57,324 nt of DNA. Origin: Haloplasmatales bacterium 4B. Its GTDB lineage: Bacteria > Bacillota_I > Bacilli_A > Haloplasmatales > Haloplasmataceae. A model generated the notes under the pieces. That model was not told where the DNA came from and did not search any database. It saw only the letters and a list, made by a program, of their open reading frames with translations. How positions within the stretch are numbered: the stretch's first letter is position 1; every line of letters begins with the position of its first letter. Positions 9,048 to 17,802 of this stretch are shown here, piece after piece. The DNA lies in the NCBI GenBank assembly GCA_003586005.1, contig NSKI01000013.1:1-57324 (forward strand). The letters are read 5' to 3'. Both the position numbers and the translations under genes were made by a program.

Positions 9048-10360
9048 ATAATGAGTATATAAAAATTGTGAAAGAGAAAGTTATTTATGAGGATTATTTA
9101 AACACTATAAAAAAAGTTAGTGAATCTGATGCAAAATATAAAGGGAAGCCAATCCCCTTTTTATATCATCCATTATTTATTACTGAAAGTGATTTATTTA
9201 ATTTTAACAAACTTGTAAAAATAATGATGTCTATTTCTAATAAAGTTGTTGACCAGTATTTAAAATCACCTCAATTTAGAAATAAATTTGGATTTTCTAA
9301 ACTATTAGAAAGATTAATTTTAGCAGATCATGGCTATAAAACGAATATTCCTATGGGGAGATTTGATATCTTTTATAAAGATGGTAACTTTAAATTTTGT
9401 GAATTAAATACAGATGGATCATCAGCAATGAATGAAGATAATACTTTAGCACAGATTTTATTAAATACCAAATCGATTCAAAAAATGAAGGAAAAATATC
9501 AAATTGACTACTTAGATTCTATCAATTCATGGGTTGATGAAAGTCTTGAAATTTATCAGGAATACTCAAAATCACCAAGAAAACCAGTAGTGGGAATAGT
9601 TGATTTTAAAGAGAGTGGAACAACAGCTGAATTCGTAAAATTTAAGAAAGCATATATAAATAAAGGGTGTGATACATTTATAATTGATGCGCGTGATCTA
9701 AAATACAATAAAGGAAATCTTTACTATCAAAATAATAAACTTGATTTAATTTATCGACGTCTTGTCACAAGTGAATTAATTGAAAGAAGTGATGAGATTA
9801 AAGATTTAATTAACGCTATTTTAGATAATGCTGTTTGTTTAATTGGACCAATAAAGTCGCAGATTATGCATAACAAAATTATATTTAAAATTTTACATGA
9901 TGAGGATACACAAATTTTATTTAATAGAGAAGAAGTTCAGTTTATAAAAGATCATATACCTTACACACGTCTTTTTTCTGAAAGTTATAATAATTTTCAA
10001 GAAGTTTATGTAAATAAAGATAAATATATTATAAAACCGTATGATTTATACGGATCAAGAGGAGTATATGCAGGTTTAAGCTTTACTCAATCGCAATGGA
10101 AAGAAATATTAAATAAATGTTTTAATAATAATTATTTATTTCAAGAATATTTTTATCCTTATCAAAGAGAGTTCATTGAGTTTGCAGAAAAAAAGGTGCA
10201 AGTTAACTTATTTAGTTATATTACAGGCCTATTTGTTTATAACGAAAAATTATCTGGCTTATATACGAGAATTGGGAAAAATCATATTATATCCGGTTTG
10301 CATGGATATTACACTGTACCCAATTTAGTTGTCAAAGAAAAAGTGATTGGCGAGGTTTAA
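9029..10360 (+). CDS. ATP-grasp ligase, glutathionylspermidine-synthase-like
   Basis: A 443-residue cytosolic ligase. The segment FKFCELNTDGSSAMNEDNTL near residues 125-145 parallels the substrate-binding loop of glutathionylspermidine-synthase-like and type-2 ATP-grasp enzymes. LIYRRLVTSELIE, a conserved basic/acidic pair, follows near residue 240, and KYIIKPYDLYGSRGVYAG near residues 335-352 is the nucleotide lysine and glycine-rich loop. The start chosen is the ATG at 9029, 7 bases after GGGAG; an in-frame TTG 15 bases earlier has no better site. It overlaps gshA by 19 bases. From context it probably adds an amine or amino acid to gamma-glutamylcysteine, either glycine (an alternative glutathione synthase) or another partner. 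That function is inference; the family is moderately certain. Confidence 0.7.
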   Translation: MDSSRVNNEYIKIVKEKVIYEDYLNTIKKVSESDAKYKGKPIPFLYHPLFITESDLFNFNKLVKIMMSISNKVVDQYLKSPQFRNKFGFSKLLERLILADHGYKTNIPMGRFDIFYKDGNFKFCELNTDGSSAMNEDNTLAQILLNTKSIQKMKEKYQIDYLDSINSWVDESLEIYQEYSKSPRKPVVGIVDFKESGTTAEFVKFKKAYINKGCDTFIIDARDLKYNKGNLYYQNNKLDLIYRRLVTSELIERSDEIKDLINAILDNAVCLIGPIKSQIMHNKIIFKILHDEDTQILFNREEVQFIKDHIPYTRLFSESYNNFQEVYVNKDKYIIKPYDLYGSRGVYAGLSFTQSQWKEILNKCFNNNYLFQEYFYPYQREFIEFAEKKVQVNLFSYITGLFVYNEKLSGLYTRIGKNHIISGLHGYYTVPNLVVKEKVIGEV

Positions 10361-10362
10361 AA

Positions 10363-11334
10363 ATGAATTTAGGTTTAAGGAATTATGAAATTGACAGTTA
10401 TTGGGAAGAAAAGTTAACTGAATTGGCTAATAAATATGAAGATTTATCTATTATCTATCTTTATGGAAAGAATATGTTAAAGTTAGCTGATGTTGAAATT
10501 CTTATTACTTCAAGATTTTCACTTGAAGACTTAAAGAATGCAAATAAACTAAAAATATTAATCATTCCATTTACGGGGATAAATAGTCTTCCTATAGAAG
10601 AATTAAAAAAGAAGAATATAATTCTTGTAAATACACATGCTCATGCTTCAATTGTTAGTGAACGTGCTTTTACCTTAGGATTAAGTTTGTTGGGTAGAGT
10701 AGTTGAACTAGATAATCAATTGAGAAAAGGATTTTGGATTGGTTATAATCAAGATTCTAATTGGCTATCTATTAGAGGACTAAGATGTGGAATTGTTGGC
10801 ATGGGTGAAATTGGTTTGAATTTGATTAATTATTTAAGTCCTTTTAACAATAAAATTATAACTTTAGAACGTTATAAATATAAACTTCAAAACAGCAGTA
10901 ACATTGAATTTTTAGATAATATTTCTGAAGTATGTAAAAATTCAGATATTATCTTTTTGTCTCTTCCATTAACAAAAGAAACATTTAATATCATAGATAA
11001 AGAAATTTTATTTAAAATGCAAGGCAAATATCTTGTTAATGTTGGTAGAGGAGAATTAATTAAAGAAGAAGATTTATATTTAGCGTTAAAAAAGAATATT
11101 TTAAAGGGAGCAGCGCTTGATGTTTGGTATCAATATCCACAAAAAAATGAAAAAATAAATTTTCCTTCTAAATACCCTTTTCAAGAATTAAGCAATTTGC
11201 TTTTATCTCCTCATTGCTCAGGAAATGAGATTAATAGTAAAATAAATGTGATAAATGACATTGTTTATAATTTGAATAATTACCTCAGTGGTAAAGATTT
11301 AAATAACATTGTTAATTTTGATAAAGAATATTAA
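10363..11334 (+). CDS. D-isomer-specific 2-hydroxyacid dehydrogenase family protein
   Basis: NAD-dependent oxidoreductase of 323 residues. The Rossmann motif GIVGMGEIG lies near residues 144-152, the substrate arginine in VNVGRGELI near residue 230 and the catalytic histidine in SPHCSG near residue 285. The usual acidic residue after LDV (normally in EEP) is replaced: the sequence reads ALDVWYQYPQ, placing Tyr where the catalytic Glu is expected. It therefore belongs to a divergent subfamily and may act on an unusual substrate or be weakly active. It follows the ATP-grasp gene by two bases with a GGCGAGGT site, so it belongs to the gshA operon. A link to thiol metabolism is inferred from position alone. 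Confidence 0.78.
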   Translation: MNLGLRNYEIDSYWEEKLTELANKYEDLSIIYLYGKNMLKLADVEILITSRFSLEDLKNANKLKILIIPFTGINSLPIEELKKKNIILVNTHAHASIVSERAFTLGLSLLGRVVELDNQLRKGFWIGYNQDSNWLSIRGLRCGIVGMGEIGLNLINYLSPFNNKIITLERYKYKLQNSSNIEFLDNISEVCKNSDIIFLSLPLTKETFNIIDKEILFKMQGKYLVNVGRGELIKEEDLYLALKKNILKGAALDVWYQYPQKNEKINFPSKYPFQELSNLLLSPHCSGNEINSKINVINDIVYNLNNYLSGKDLNNIVNFDKEY

Positions 11335-11358
11335 TTAACTACATTTTCTACACGTCTA

Positions 11359-11387
11359 TTGAATATACATTTCAATAGAGCTATAAT
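11359..11387 (+). promoter_or_regulatory. sigma-A promoter of the TM2 gene
   Basis: TTGAAT (11359-11364) and TATAAT (11382-11387) are 17 bases apart, just upstream of the TM2-domain gene. Confidence 0.7.
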
Positions 11388-11419
11388 TATATTAATATTG
11401 AAATGGAAGGTGCGAAAAT

Positions 11420-11758
11420 ATGTTTTGTTGGAATTGTGGGAAAGAAATTGACACTAACGCTGTTGTGTGTGTTCATTGTGGAGTATCAGTTACAAAAATG
11501 AGAAAAGAAAATACTGATCCTCTAGCTAAATCTAAATTAGTTGCGGGACTATTGGGCATTTTATTAGGCGAATTTGGAGTCCATAATTTTTATTTAGGCT
11601 ATACTAAAAGAGGTTTAGCACAGTTGTTGTTAACATGTGTAGGCTGGATAGTAATTGTTGGACCAATTATCGCTTATGTTTGGGGCTTAGTTGAAGGGAT
11701 TCAAATCTTAACTGGTACAATTGATAAAGATGCTGATGGTCGATTGTTAAAAGAATAA
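11420..11758 (+). CDS. zinc-ribbon TM2-domain membrane protein
   Basis: A 112-residue membrane protein. The N-terminus is a short zinc ribbon, with CWNCGKEI and CVHCG giving two CxxC pairs at residues 3-6 and 17-20. After a basic linker comes a TM2 domain: two hydrophobic helices joined by the hallmark GEFGVHNFYLGYTKRGLAQL near residues 51-70. The second helix ends at GLVEGIQILTG. TM2 proteins are widespread in Bacillota without a firm function. It has its own promoter and terminator and is separate from the gshA operon. Confidence 0.88.
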   Translation: MFCWNCGKEIDTNAVVCVHCGVSVTKMRKENTDPLAKSKLVAGLLGILLGEFGVHNFYLGYTKRGLAQLLLTCVGWIVIVGPIIAYVWGLVEGIQILTGTIDKDADGRLLKE

Positions 11759-11777
11759 ATAAATTAAATACAAATAT

Positions 11778-11814
11778 AAAAAACTTCTAAAAATAATTTT
11801 TTAGAAGTTTTTTT
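11778..11814 (+). terminator. bidirectional terminator between the TM2 gene and ggt
   Basis: AAAACTTCTAAAAA pairs with TTTTTAGAAGTTTT across four bases, with A and T runs on both flanks. It can serve the TM2 gene and the convergent gamma-glutamyltransferase gene. Confidence 0.85.
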
Positions 11815-11833
11815 ATTTAACTCCACCAAATAT

Positions 11834-13447
11834 TTACCATGCCGCAATTGCACCATCACACCTTGATTCAGTTCCACCAACTAAAACTCCGGTTTTATTA
11901 TTTCGCCATATTATTTGACCACGACCAAAGCTACTAGTGTTATGTTCAATTTTGATTTGGTGACCTTTGGCAATTAGTGCATTAATTAAATCATTTGGCA
12001 TGGATTGTTCTACAGAAATTGAATTTTCTTTCAACCATTGCCAACGTGGTGCATCTAATGCCGCTTGAGGATTTAGCTTAAAGTCAATTGTATTCATTAA
12101 TACTTGCAAATGACCTTGAGGTTGCATAAAGCCACCCATAATACCAAATGATCCGACAGCTTCATTGTTTTTTGTTAAGAAACCGGGAATTATTGTGTGG
12201 TATGTTCTTTTTCCTGGTCTTAATACATTTTCATGATTTTCATTAAGTGAAAAATTATGACCACGATTTTGTAAAGCAATCCCTGTATTTGGTACTACAA
12301 GCCCTGAACCAAATCCCATGTAATTACTTTGAATATATGAAACCATATTACCATGGCTATCAGCGGTAGCTAAGTAAACAGTACCACCTTTTTGTGGATT
12401 TCCAACTTCTGGTAAAACAGCTGCGTCAGTGATTAGTTTTCTTCTTAATTTCCCGTATTCTTCACTTAATAAGTTAGATACATTCATTTTCATATTTTTG
12501 CTGTCAGTAATGTATTTTAGACCATCAACAAAAGCAAGTTTTATCGCCTCGATTTGCTTATGTATAGTTTCTGCATCATCTCGATTTGTGAAATAATCAT
12601 CTTTTAAGATGTTTAACCCCATTAATGTTACTAATCCTTGCCCATTTGGCGGAATTTCCCAAACATCAAATCCTTTATAATTTATCGAAATTGGTTCAAC
12701 CCATTGAGGATGATAATTTTCTAAATCACTTTTGCGAATATAACCAGAATAACATTTTGAAAAGGCATCAATTTTATCAGCTAATTCACCATGATAGAAA
12801 GCGATACCGTTTGTCTTAGCTATTAATTCTAAAGTTTTTGCATGATCATTTGACTTCCAGATTTCACCAGCTAACGGTGCTCTTCCAGATGGGGCAAATG
12901 TTTCAAACCAAGGTTTATATTCTTCTGATTTTAGATATTTTTGATAAATTATAAATGCGTTTTGCCAATTGAATGCAAGTGTAGGCGAAATAGGGAATCC
13001 TTCTTTTGCGTAGCTAATTGCAGGAGCTAAGACTTTTGTAAGTGGTAATTTTCCAAATTTTTGAGATAATTCTACCCAAGCTGAAACTACACCAGGAACT
13101 GTAACCGGGATAAAACCATAGCGAGGAATTTCCGTAATCCCTTGGTTTTTTAAGTTTTCGATTGTTAGAGACATAGGTGAGACACCGCTAGCATTTAGCC
13201 CATGAAGTTTCTTTTTTGTCCATACTAAAGCAAATGCGTCACCGCCAATACCATTTGAAGTAGGTTCAACAACTGTTAAACAACTTGCTGTAGCAATAGC
13301 AGCATCGATTGCGTTTCCGCCTAATTTTAAAATATCTAACCCAGCTTGAGCAGCAAGAGGTTGTGATGTCGCTACCATACCTTTTTTTCCATATGTTACG
13401 GTTCTTCTTGAGTTATATGGGTAGCCCATTGGGTTATTATCAAACAT
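11834..13447 (-). CDS. gamma-glutamyltransferase, cytosolic YwrD-like type
   Basis: Ntn-hydrolase that cleaves gamma-glutamyl bonds of glutathione and related peptides. The 537-residue precursor carries GGNAIDAAIATASCLTVVEP near residue 43 and the autoprocessing threonine in KGGTVYLATAD (Thr356), which becomes the N-terminal nucleophile of the small subunit. SNYMGFGSG and the glycine-rich GIMGGFMQPQGH segment follow. There is no signal peptide, so it resembles B. subtilis YwrD rather than secreted GGT. A strong promoter and a GGAGGT site precede it. Its closeness to gshA suggests recycling or degradation of an intracellular gamma-glutamyl thiol. A CcpN-like motif lies upstream of its promoter. 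Confidence 0.9.
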   Translation of the reverse strand: MFDNNPMGYPYNSRRTVTYGKKGMVATSQPLAAQAGLDILKLGGNAIDAAIATASCLTVVEPTSNGIGGDAFALVWTKKKLHGLNASGVSPMSLTIENLKNQGITEIPRYGFIPVTVPGVVSAWVELSQKFGKLPLTKVLAPAISYAKEGFPISPTLAFNWQNAFIIYQKYLKSEEYKPWFETFAPSGRAPLAGEIWKSNDHAKTLELIAKTNGIAFYHGELADKIDAFSKCYSGYIRKSDLENYHPQWVEPISINYKGFDVWEIPPNGQGLVTLMGLNILKDDYFTNRDDAETIHKQIEAIKLAFVDGLKYITDSKNMKMNVSNLLSEEYGKLRRKLITDAAVLPEVGNPQKGGTVYLATADSHGNMVSYIQSNYMGFGSGLVVPNTGIALQNRGHNFSLNENHENVLRPGKRTYHTIIPGFLTKNNEAVGSFGIMGGFMQPQGHLQVLMNTIDFKLNPQAALDAPRWQWLKENSISVEQSMPNDLINALIAKGHQIKIEHNTSSFGRGQIIWRNNKTGVLVGGTESRCDGAIAAW

Positions 13448-13471
13448 ATTTACCTCCGAAGATTTTCTTTT

Positions 13472-13500
13472 ATATTAAAGCATTTCTAATTAAGAGTCAA
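13472..13500 (-). promoter_or_regulatory. sigma-A promoter of the gamma-glutamyltransferase gene
   Basis: On the minus strand, TTGACT (13500-13495) and TAATAT (13477-13472) are separated by 17 bases, 25 bases before the start codon. Confidence 0.8.
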
Positions 13501-13526
13501 TATCTACTTATATATAAAAAGATGAT

Positions 13527-13539
13527 TAGTATAACACAT
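13527..13539 (-). promoter_or_regulatory. CcpN-like operator, distal copy
   Basis: On the minus strand the motif reads ATGTGTTATACTA. This fits the TRTGHYATAYW consensus that I recall for B. subtilis CcpN. It is identical over 13 bases to the copy at 13653 and lies 27 bases upstream of the ggt -35 box. Confidence 0.5.
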
Positions 13540-13609
13540 ATATTTATATTCTGGGAAATACATGAATAAGTAGATTGAAAAATAATTTAATAAAATATAT
13601 TATTATTTG

Positions 13610-13638
13610 TTTACAATATTTAGGTTTTTATATATAAT
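13610..13638 (+). promoter_or_regulatory. sigma-A promoter of the ccpN-ppdK operon
   Basis: TTTACA (13610-13615), a 17-base spacer and TATAAT (13633-13638). The transcript should start near 13645, just before the proximal CcpN-like operator. Confidence 0.75.
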
Positions 13639-13652
13639 ATACTATATAGAAA

Positions 13653-13665
13653 TAGTATAACACAT
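13653..13665 (-). promoter_or_regulatory. CcpN-like operator, proximal copy
   Basis: Same 13-base motif and orientation as the distal copy. It is placed about 8-20 bases after the predicted transcription start and directly before the ccpN ribosome site. The two copies are 126 bases apart, close to 12 helical turns. Confidence 0.55.
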
Positions 13666-13677
13666 TAAAGAGGTGAG

Positions 13678-14313
13678 ATGATGATAAAACTAAATAATAG
13701 ATTAAAACAAATTATTGAAATAGTGAGAAAGCAACAACCAGTAACAGGTGAACAAATCGCTACTCAATTATCTCTAACTAGAGCAACTTTGAGACCAGAC
13801 CTTGCGATTTTAACAATGTCAGGTATTTTAAGTGCTAAACCTAAAGTGGGTTATTTTTACTCGGGTATTGATGAGGATTTACTAGTATCTACAAAGTTAA
13901 AAGAAAAAACAATCGAAGATGTAATGAGTTTACCTATTATGGTAAACGAAGACACATCAGTATACAATACAATAGTTACGATGTTTTTAGAGGATGTTGG
14001 TAGCATTATTGTGATAAATAATGGCTATTTATCAGGAATTGTATCAAGAAAAGACATGTTAAAGGCAGCGATGGGTGGAGGGGATATTAATAAAATACCT
14101 GTTGGTATTATTATGACAAGAATGCCAAATGTAGTTTATGCTTACCCAGATGATTTGGTTATAGTTGCATCAGAAAAAATTATCGATCATGAAATTGATT
14201 GTTTGCCTGTTGTAGTAAAAGAATCGGTAAGCTCTAAAGATTATTTTAAAGTAATAGGAAGAATAACAAAAACAAATATTACTAAATTATATGTTGAACT
14301 AGCTGGAGATTAA
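13678..14313 (+). CDS. ccpN: CcpN-type transcriptional repressor (HTH plus two CBS domains)
   Basis: DNA-binding regulator of 211 residues. The N-terminal winged helix contains QPVTGEQIATQL and the nearly invariant LTRATLRPDLAILTMSG near residues 28-44. Two CBS domains follow: one around EDTSVYNTIVTMFLEDVGSI...GIVSRKDMLKAAMG, the second after the linker VPVGIIMTRMPNV. Domain order and motifs match CcpN/YqzB closely. In B. subtilis CcpN represses gluconeogenic genes according to the ATP/ADP state. Here it heads an operon with the PPDK regulatory protein and ppdK, ten bases before the next gene. It probably controls this operon, itself included, through the 13-base motifs upstream. A second in-frame ATG at 13681 is equally possible as start. 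Confidence 0.9.
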   Translation: MMIKLNNRLKQIIEIVRKQQPVTGEQIATQLSLTRATLRPDLAILTMSGILSAKPKVGYFYSGIDEDLLVSTKLKEKTIEDVMSLPIMVNEDTSVYNTIVTMFLEDVGSIIVINNGYLSGIVSRKDMLKAAMGGGDINKIPVGIIMTRMPNVVYAYPDDLVIVASEKIIDHEIDCLPVVVKESVSSKDYFKVIGRITKTNITKLYVELAGD

Positions 14314-14322
14314 GGAGGATTT

Positions 14323-15156
14323 ATGGATAAGAATCTAATTATTTACGTTATATCTGATTCAATTGGTGAAACAGGTGAACAAGTTGCTAAAAGTGTTATT
14401 AGTCAATTTGAAATTGAAAATTACGAAATTAAAAAATTTTCACATGTTTTAGATATTGATTATATAACAGAAATTTTACATTCAGCAAATAAAACTAATA
14501 GTATAATTATCTATACATTAGTTGAACTAAGCCTTGCAATTTATGTAAAACAGTTTTGTGAAGGGAATTCAATTCCTTATTTTGATCTTTTGACTCCACT
14601 ACTTAACGCGATTGCTTTTAGAACAAATTTAACGCCACTTCGAGAACCGGGGATTAATCGAATGTTGGATGAAAAGTATTTTAAAAGGGTTGAAGCAATT
14701 GAATTTGCGGTAAAGTATGATGATGGAAAAGATCCAAAGGGAATTTTAAAAGCTGATATAGTTTTAATTGGTGTTTCTAGGACTTCAAAGACACCTTTAA
14801 GTATGTATTTAGCTAACAAAAATTTGAAGGTTGCTAATGTTCCATTAGTTCCAGAAGTTCCTATACCAAAAGAACTATACGATATACCTGTTAAGAAAAT
14901 AATTGGCTTAACTAATACACCAGAAAAACTTAACATTATTAGACAGGAAAGGCTTAGAGCCTTAGGATTATCAGGATATGCTAGTTATGCTTCAATGGAA
15001 AGAATTCTAGAAGAGATTGACTATAGTGAAGAGATTATGAAAAAAATTGGTTGTCCGATAATTGATGTTTCGTCTAAAGCAATAGAAGAAACTTCGGGAT
15101 TAATATTAGATATTTTAAAGTGTAATGGGATACATATTTTAAAAGATAGTTTTTAA
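14323..15156 (+). CDS. pyruvate, phosphate dikinase regulatory protein (kinase/pyrophosphorylase)
   Basis: Bifunctional regulator of the DUF299/YqfL family, 277 residues. It inactivates PPDK by ADP-dependent phosphorylation of a threonine next to the catalytic histidine and reverses this by phosphate-dependent dephosphorylation. The nucleotide-binding loop GVSRTSKT is at residues 150-157 and the N-terminal signature SDSIGETGEQVAKS at residues 11-24. LTNTPEKLNIIRQERLRALG near residue 205 is also characteristic. It lies between ccpN and ppdK, as in many Bacillota, with an AAGGAGGA site and an 18-base gap to ppdK. The target Thr is present in the PPDK motif GGMTSHAA. Confidence 0.93.
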   Translation: MDKNLIIYVISDSIGETGEQVAKSVISQFEIENYEIKKFSHVLDIDYITEILHSANKTNSIIIYTLVELSLAIYVKQFCEGNSIPYFDLLTPLLNAIAFRTNLTPLREPGINRMLDEKYFKRVEAIEFAVKYDDGKDPKGILKADIVLIGVSRTSKTPLSMYLANKNLKVANVPLVPEVPIPKELYDIPVKKIIGLTNTPEKLNIIRQERLRALGLSGYASYASMERILEEIDYSEEIMKKIGCPIIDVSSKAIEETSGLILDILKCNGIHILKDSF

Positions 15157-15174
15157 TAGGAGGAAGATAAATTT

Positions 15175-17802
15175 ATGGGAAAGTATGTTTTAAACTTTAG
15201 TCAAGGATCTAAAGAGATGAAAAGGGACCTAGGGGGGAAAGGAGCTAGTTTAGCAGAGATGACAAAAATTGGTTTACCTGTTCCACCAGGATTTACGATT
15301 ACAACTCCTGCTTGTTTACAATTTTATGAGAATAATCAAAAATTATGGGATAAAATTAAAACAGAGATTATACTTGAGTTAGAGGGACTAGAAAAAGTTA
15401 ATCAAAAGGGTTTTGGGGACCCAGTAAATCCGCTTCTTATTTCAGTAAGATCAGGCGCTGTTATATCTATGCCTGGAATGATGGATACAATCCTTAATTT
15501 AGGACTAAACGATGAGACTGTTATTGGTTTGGCAAACGCTACAAATAATCCCCGCTTTGCTTATGATAGTTATCGACGCTTTATTCAAATGTTTTCAGAT
15601 GTTGTTATGCAAATTCCTAAATATTTATTTGAACAAGTATTAGATAAGATAAAATTGCATAAAAATTATCAATCAGATATTGAACTTACAGAAGATGACT
15701 TACTTCAGGTAGTTTTAGAATATAAAAAAATTTATAAAAAAGAGTTGGGATTTGATTTTCCTATAGACCCACTAGAGCAACTATTTTTAGCAGTTGAGGC
15801 AGTATTTAAATCATGGAATAATCCACGAGCTATTATATATCGTAATATAAATGATATTCCCCATGATCTAGGAACAGCAGTTAATATTCAATCTATGGTA
15901 TTTGGGAATATGGGGGAAACAAGCGGTACAGGTGTTGCCTTTACTAGAAATCCATCTACTGGTGAAAACAAATTATTTGGTGAATTCTTAGTTAATGCTC
16001 AGGGTGAAGATGTTGTAGCGGGAATAAGAACTCCAAAATCAATTAATGAATTACAAGAATTTTTACCAGAAGTCTATAATCAATTTATTGATATTACTAA
16101 TATTCTAGAAAATCATTATTCAGATATGCAAGATATTGAATTCACGATTGAAAAAGGAAAATTATATATATTGCAAACTCGAAATGGTAAAAGGACCGCA
16201 AATGCGGCAATTAATATCGCAGTTAGTCTCGTTTTAGAAAATAAAATAAGTAAAGACGAAGCTATTATGCGAGTTGACCCTAAGCAATTAGACCAATTAT
16301 TGCATCCAAATTTTAATGAAACAGAAATGAAGCAAGTAAAAGTATTAACTAGTGGATTACCTGCTTCCCCAGGAGCTGCCTCAGGAAAAATTTATTTTAC
16401 AGCGGAGGATGTTGTTAGCGCGAAGGAAAGAGGAGAAAAATCTATTTTGGTCCGTCAAGAAACTTCTCCAGAAGACATTGAAGGAATGCTTTATGCTGAA
16501 GCAATTTTAACAAGTCGTGGTGGTATGACAAGTCACGCTGCGGTTGTAGCAAGAGGAATGGGAAAATGTTGTATTGCTGGGTGTTCAGAATTAATAGTAG
16601 ATGAAGTGGCAAAGCAATTAACAATTGGAGACTTAATTTTAAATGAAGGAGATATTATTTCTTTGGATGGAATAAATGGTAATGTTTATCTTGGACATTT
16701 AAGCACAGTTGATGTTGAAATGACAGGTAACTTTGGTTTATTTATGAGTTGGGTTGATAATTATAAATTGCTAAAGGTTAGAGCGAATGCTGATACACCG
16801 ACTGACGCTGAAATAGCTGTTACTCTAGGTGCAGAGGGCATAGGTTTATGTCGTACTGAACACATGTTTTTTGACGAAGAAAGAATTTTTCATGTTCGAA
16901 AAATGATCTTAGCCAAAACAAAAGACGAAAGACAAATCGCCTTAGATAAATTATTAGATATGCAAATAGCAGATTTCGTAGGGATTTTTAAGAAAATGGA
17001 AGACAGGCCTTGTACTATACGCCTTCTTGATCCTCCTTTACATGAGTTTTTACCTAAAAAAGATGAAGATATTAAAAAATTAGCAAATGATATGCAAATT
17101 TCTGAAGCTGAAATTTATAAAAGAATTGTTGATTTACAAGAATTTAACCCGATGTTAGGTCATAGAGGTTGTAGATTAGCTATTACATATCCCGAGATAT
17201 ATTTAATGCAAACAGAGGCAATAATTGAAGCTTGCTTACAAATAAAAGATCATAAAATTACTCCTGAAATTATGATTCCATTAATAGCTGATAAAATTGA
17301 GTTTAAATCTATAAAAGATGAATTAAAATCAAAAATTAAACAAATTTTAACTGATAAAAATGAGGATTTAAACTATTTAATTGGTACAATGATTGAGGTA
17401 CCTAGAGCAGCATTATGTGCTGATGAAATTGCTGAAGAAGCAGAGTTCTTTAGTTTTGGTACAAATGATTTAACTCAATTAACTTATGGTTTCTCAAGAG
17501 ATGATAGTAATATCTTTTTAAAAGAATACTTAAACAAAAATATTCTACCAAAGGATCCATTTCAAGTTTTAGATCAAAAAGGTGTAGGAAAGTTAATGGA
17601 TATCGCTATAAACGCAGGAAAGAAAACTAATCCATTATTAAAAATCGGAATATGTGGAGAACATGGTGGAGAACCGTCATCAGTTGAATTCTGTCATAAA
17701 CTAGGACTAAATTATGTTTCCTGCTCTCCATATAGAGTGCCAATTGCTAAATTAGCAGCAGCACAAGCAGCTATTAAAGGAGAGGATCATGATAGAATAT
17801 AA
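15175..17802 (+). CDS. ppdK: pyruvate, phosphate dikinase
   Basis: Interconverts pyruvate, ATP and phosphate with PEP, AMP and pyrophosphate, in the cytosol. At 875 residues it has the normal length. The N-terminal ATP-grasp half begins with GGKGASLAEMT (about residue 22) and contains SVRSGAVISMPGMMDTILN. The phosphohistidine domain holds GGMTSHAAVVARG with His454. The C-terminal PEP/pyruvate TIM barrel has EGIGLCRTEHMFF, GTNDLTQLTYGFSRDD and CGEHGGEPSS. All catalytic regions are intact. In an amino-acid fermenter it can either make PEP for gluconeogenesis or spare ATP with pyrophosphate; CcpN control favours the gluconeogenic role. Its 3' end overlaps the next gene by 14 bases. Confidence 0.96.
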   Translation: MGKYVLNFSQGSKEMKRDLGGKGASLAEMTKIGLPVPPGFTITTPACLQFYENNQKLWDKIKTEIILELEGLEKVNQKGFGDPVNPLLISVRSGAVISMPGMMDTILNLGLNDETVIGLANATNNPRFAYDSYRRFIQMFSDVVMQIPKYLFEQVLDKIKLHKNYQSDIELTEDDLLQVVLEYKKIYKKELGFDFPIDPLEQLFLAVEAVFKSWNNPRAIIYRNINDIPHDLGTAVNIQSMVFGNMGETSGTGVAFTRNPSTGENKLFGEFLVNAQGEDVVAGIRTPKSINELQEFLPEVYNQFIDITNILENHYSDMQDIEFTIEKGKLYILQTRNGKRTANAAINIAVSLVLENKISKDEAIMRVDPKQLDQLLHPNFNETEMKQVKVLTSGLPASPGAASGKIYFTAEDVVSAKERGEKSILVRQETSPEDIEGMLYAEAILTSRGGMTSHAAVVARGMGKCCIAGCSELIVDEVAKQLTIGDLILNEGDIISLDGINGNVYLGHLSTVDVEMTGNFGLFMSWVDNYKLLKVRANADTPTDAEIAVTLGAEGIGLCRTEHMFFDEERIFHVRKMILAKTKDERQIALDKLLDMQIADFVGIFKKMEDRPCTIRLLDPPLHEFLPKKDEDIKKLANDMQISEAEIYKRIVDLQEFNPMLGHRGCRLAITYPEIYLMQTEAIIEACLQIKDHKITPEIMIPLIADKIEFKSIKDELKSKIKQILTDKNEDLNYLIGTMIEVPRAALCADEIAEEAEFFSFGTNDLTQLTYGFSRDDSNIFLKEYLNKNILPKDPFQVLDQKGVGKLMDIAINAGKKTNPLLKIGICGEHGGEPSSVEFCHKLGLNYVSCSPYRVPIAKLAAAQAAIKGEDHDRI

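Noticed and set aside
13309-13569. Plus-strand frame across the start of ggt
   Set aside because: It is a shadow of the ggt coding strand and promoter, with no family resemblance.
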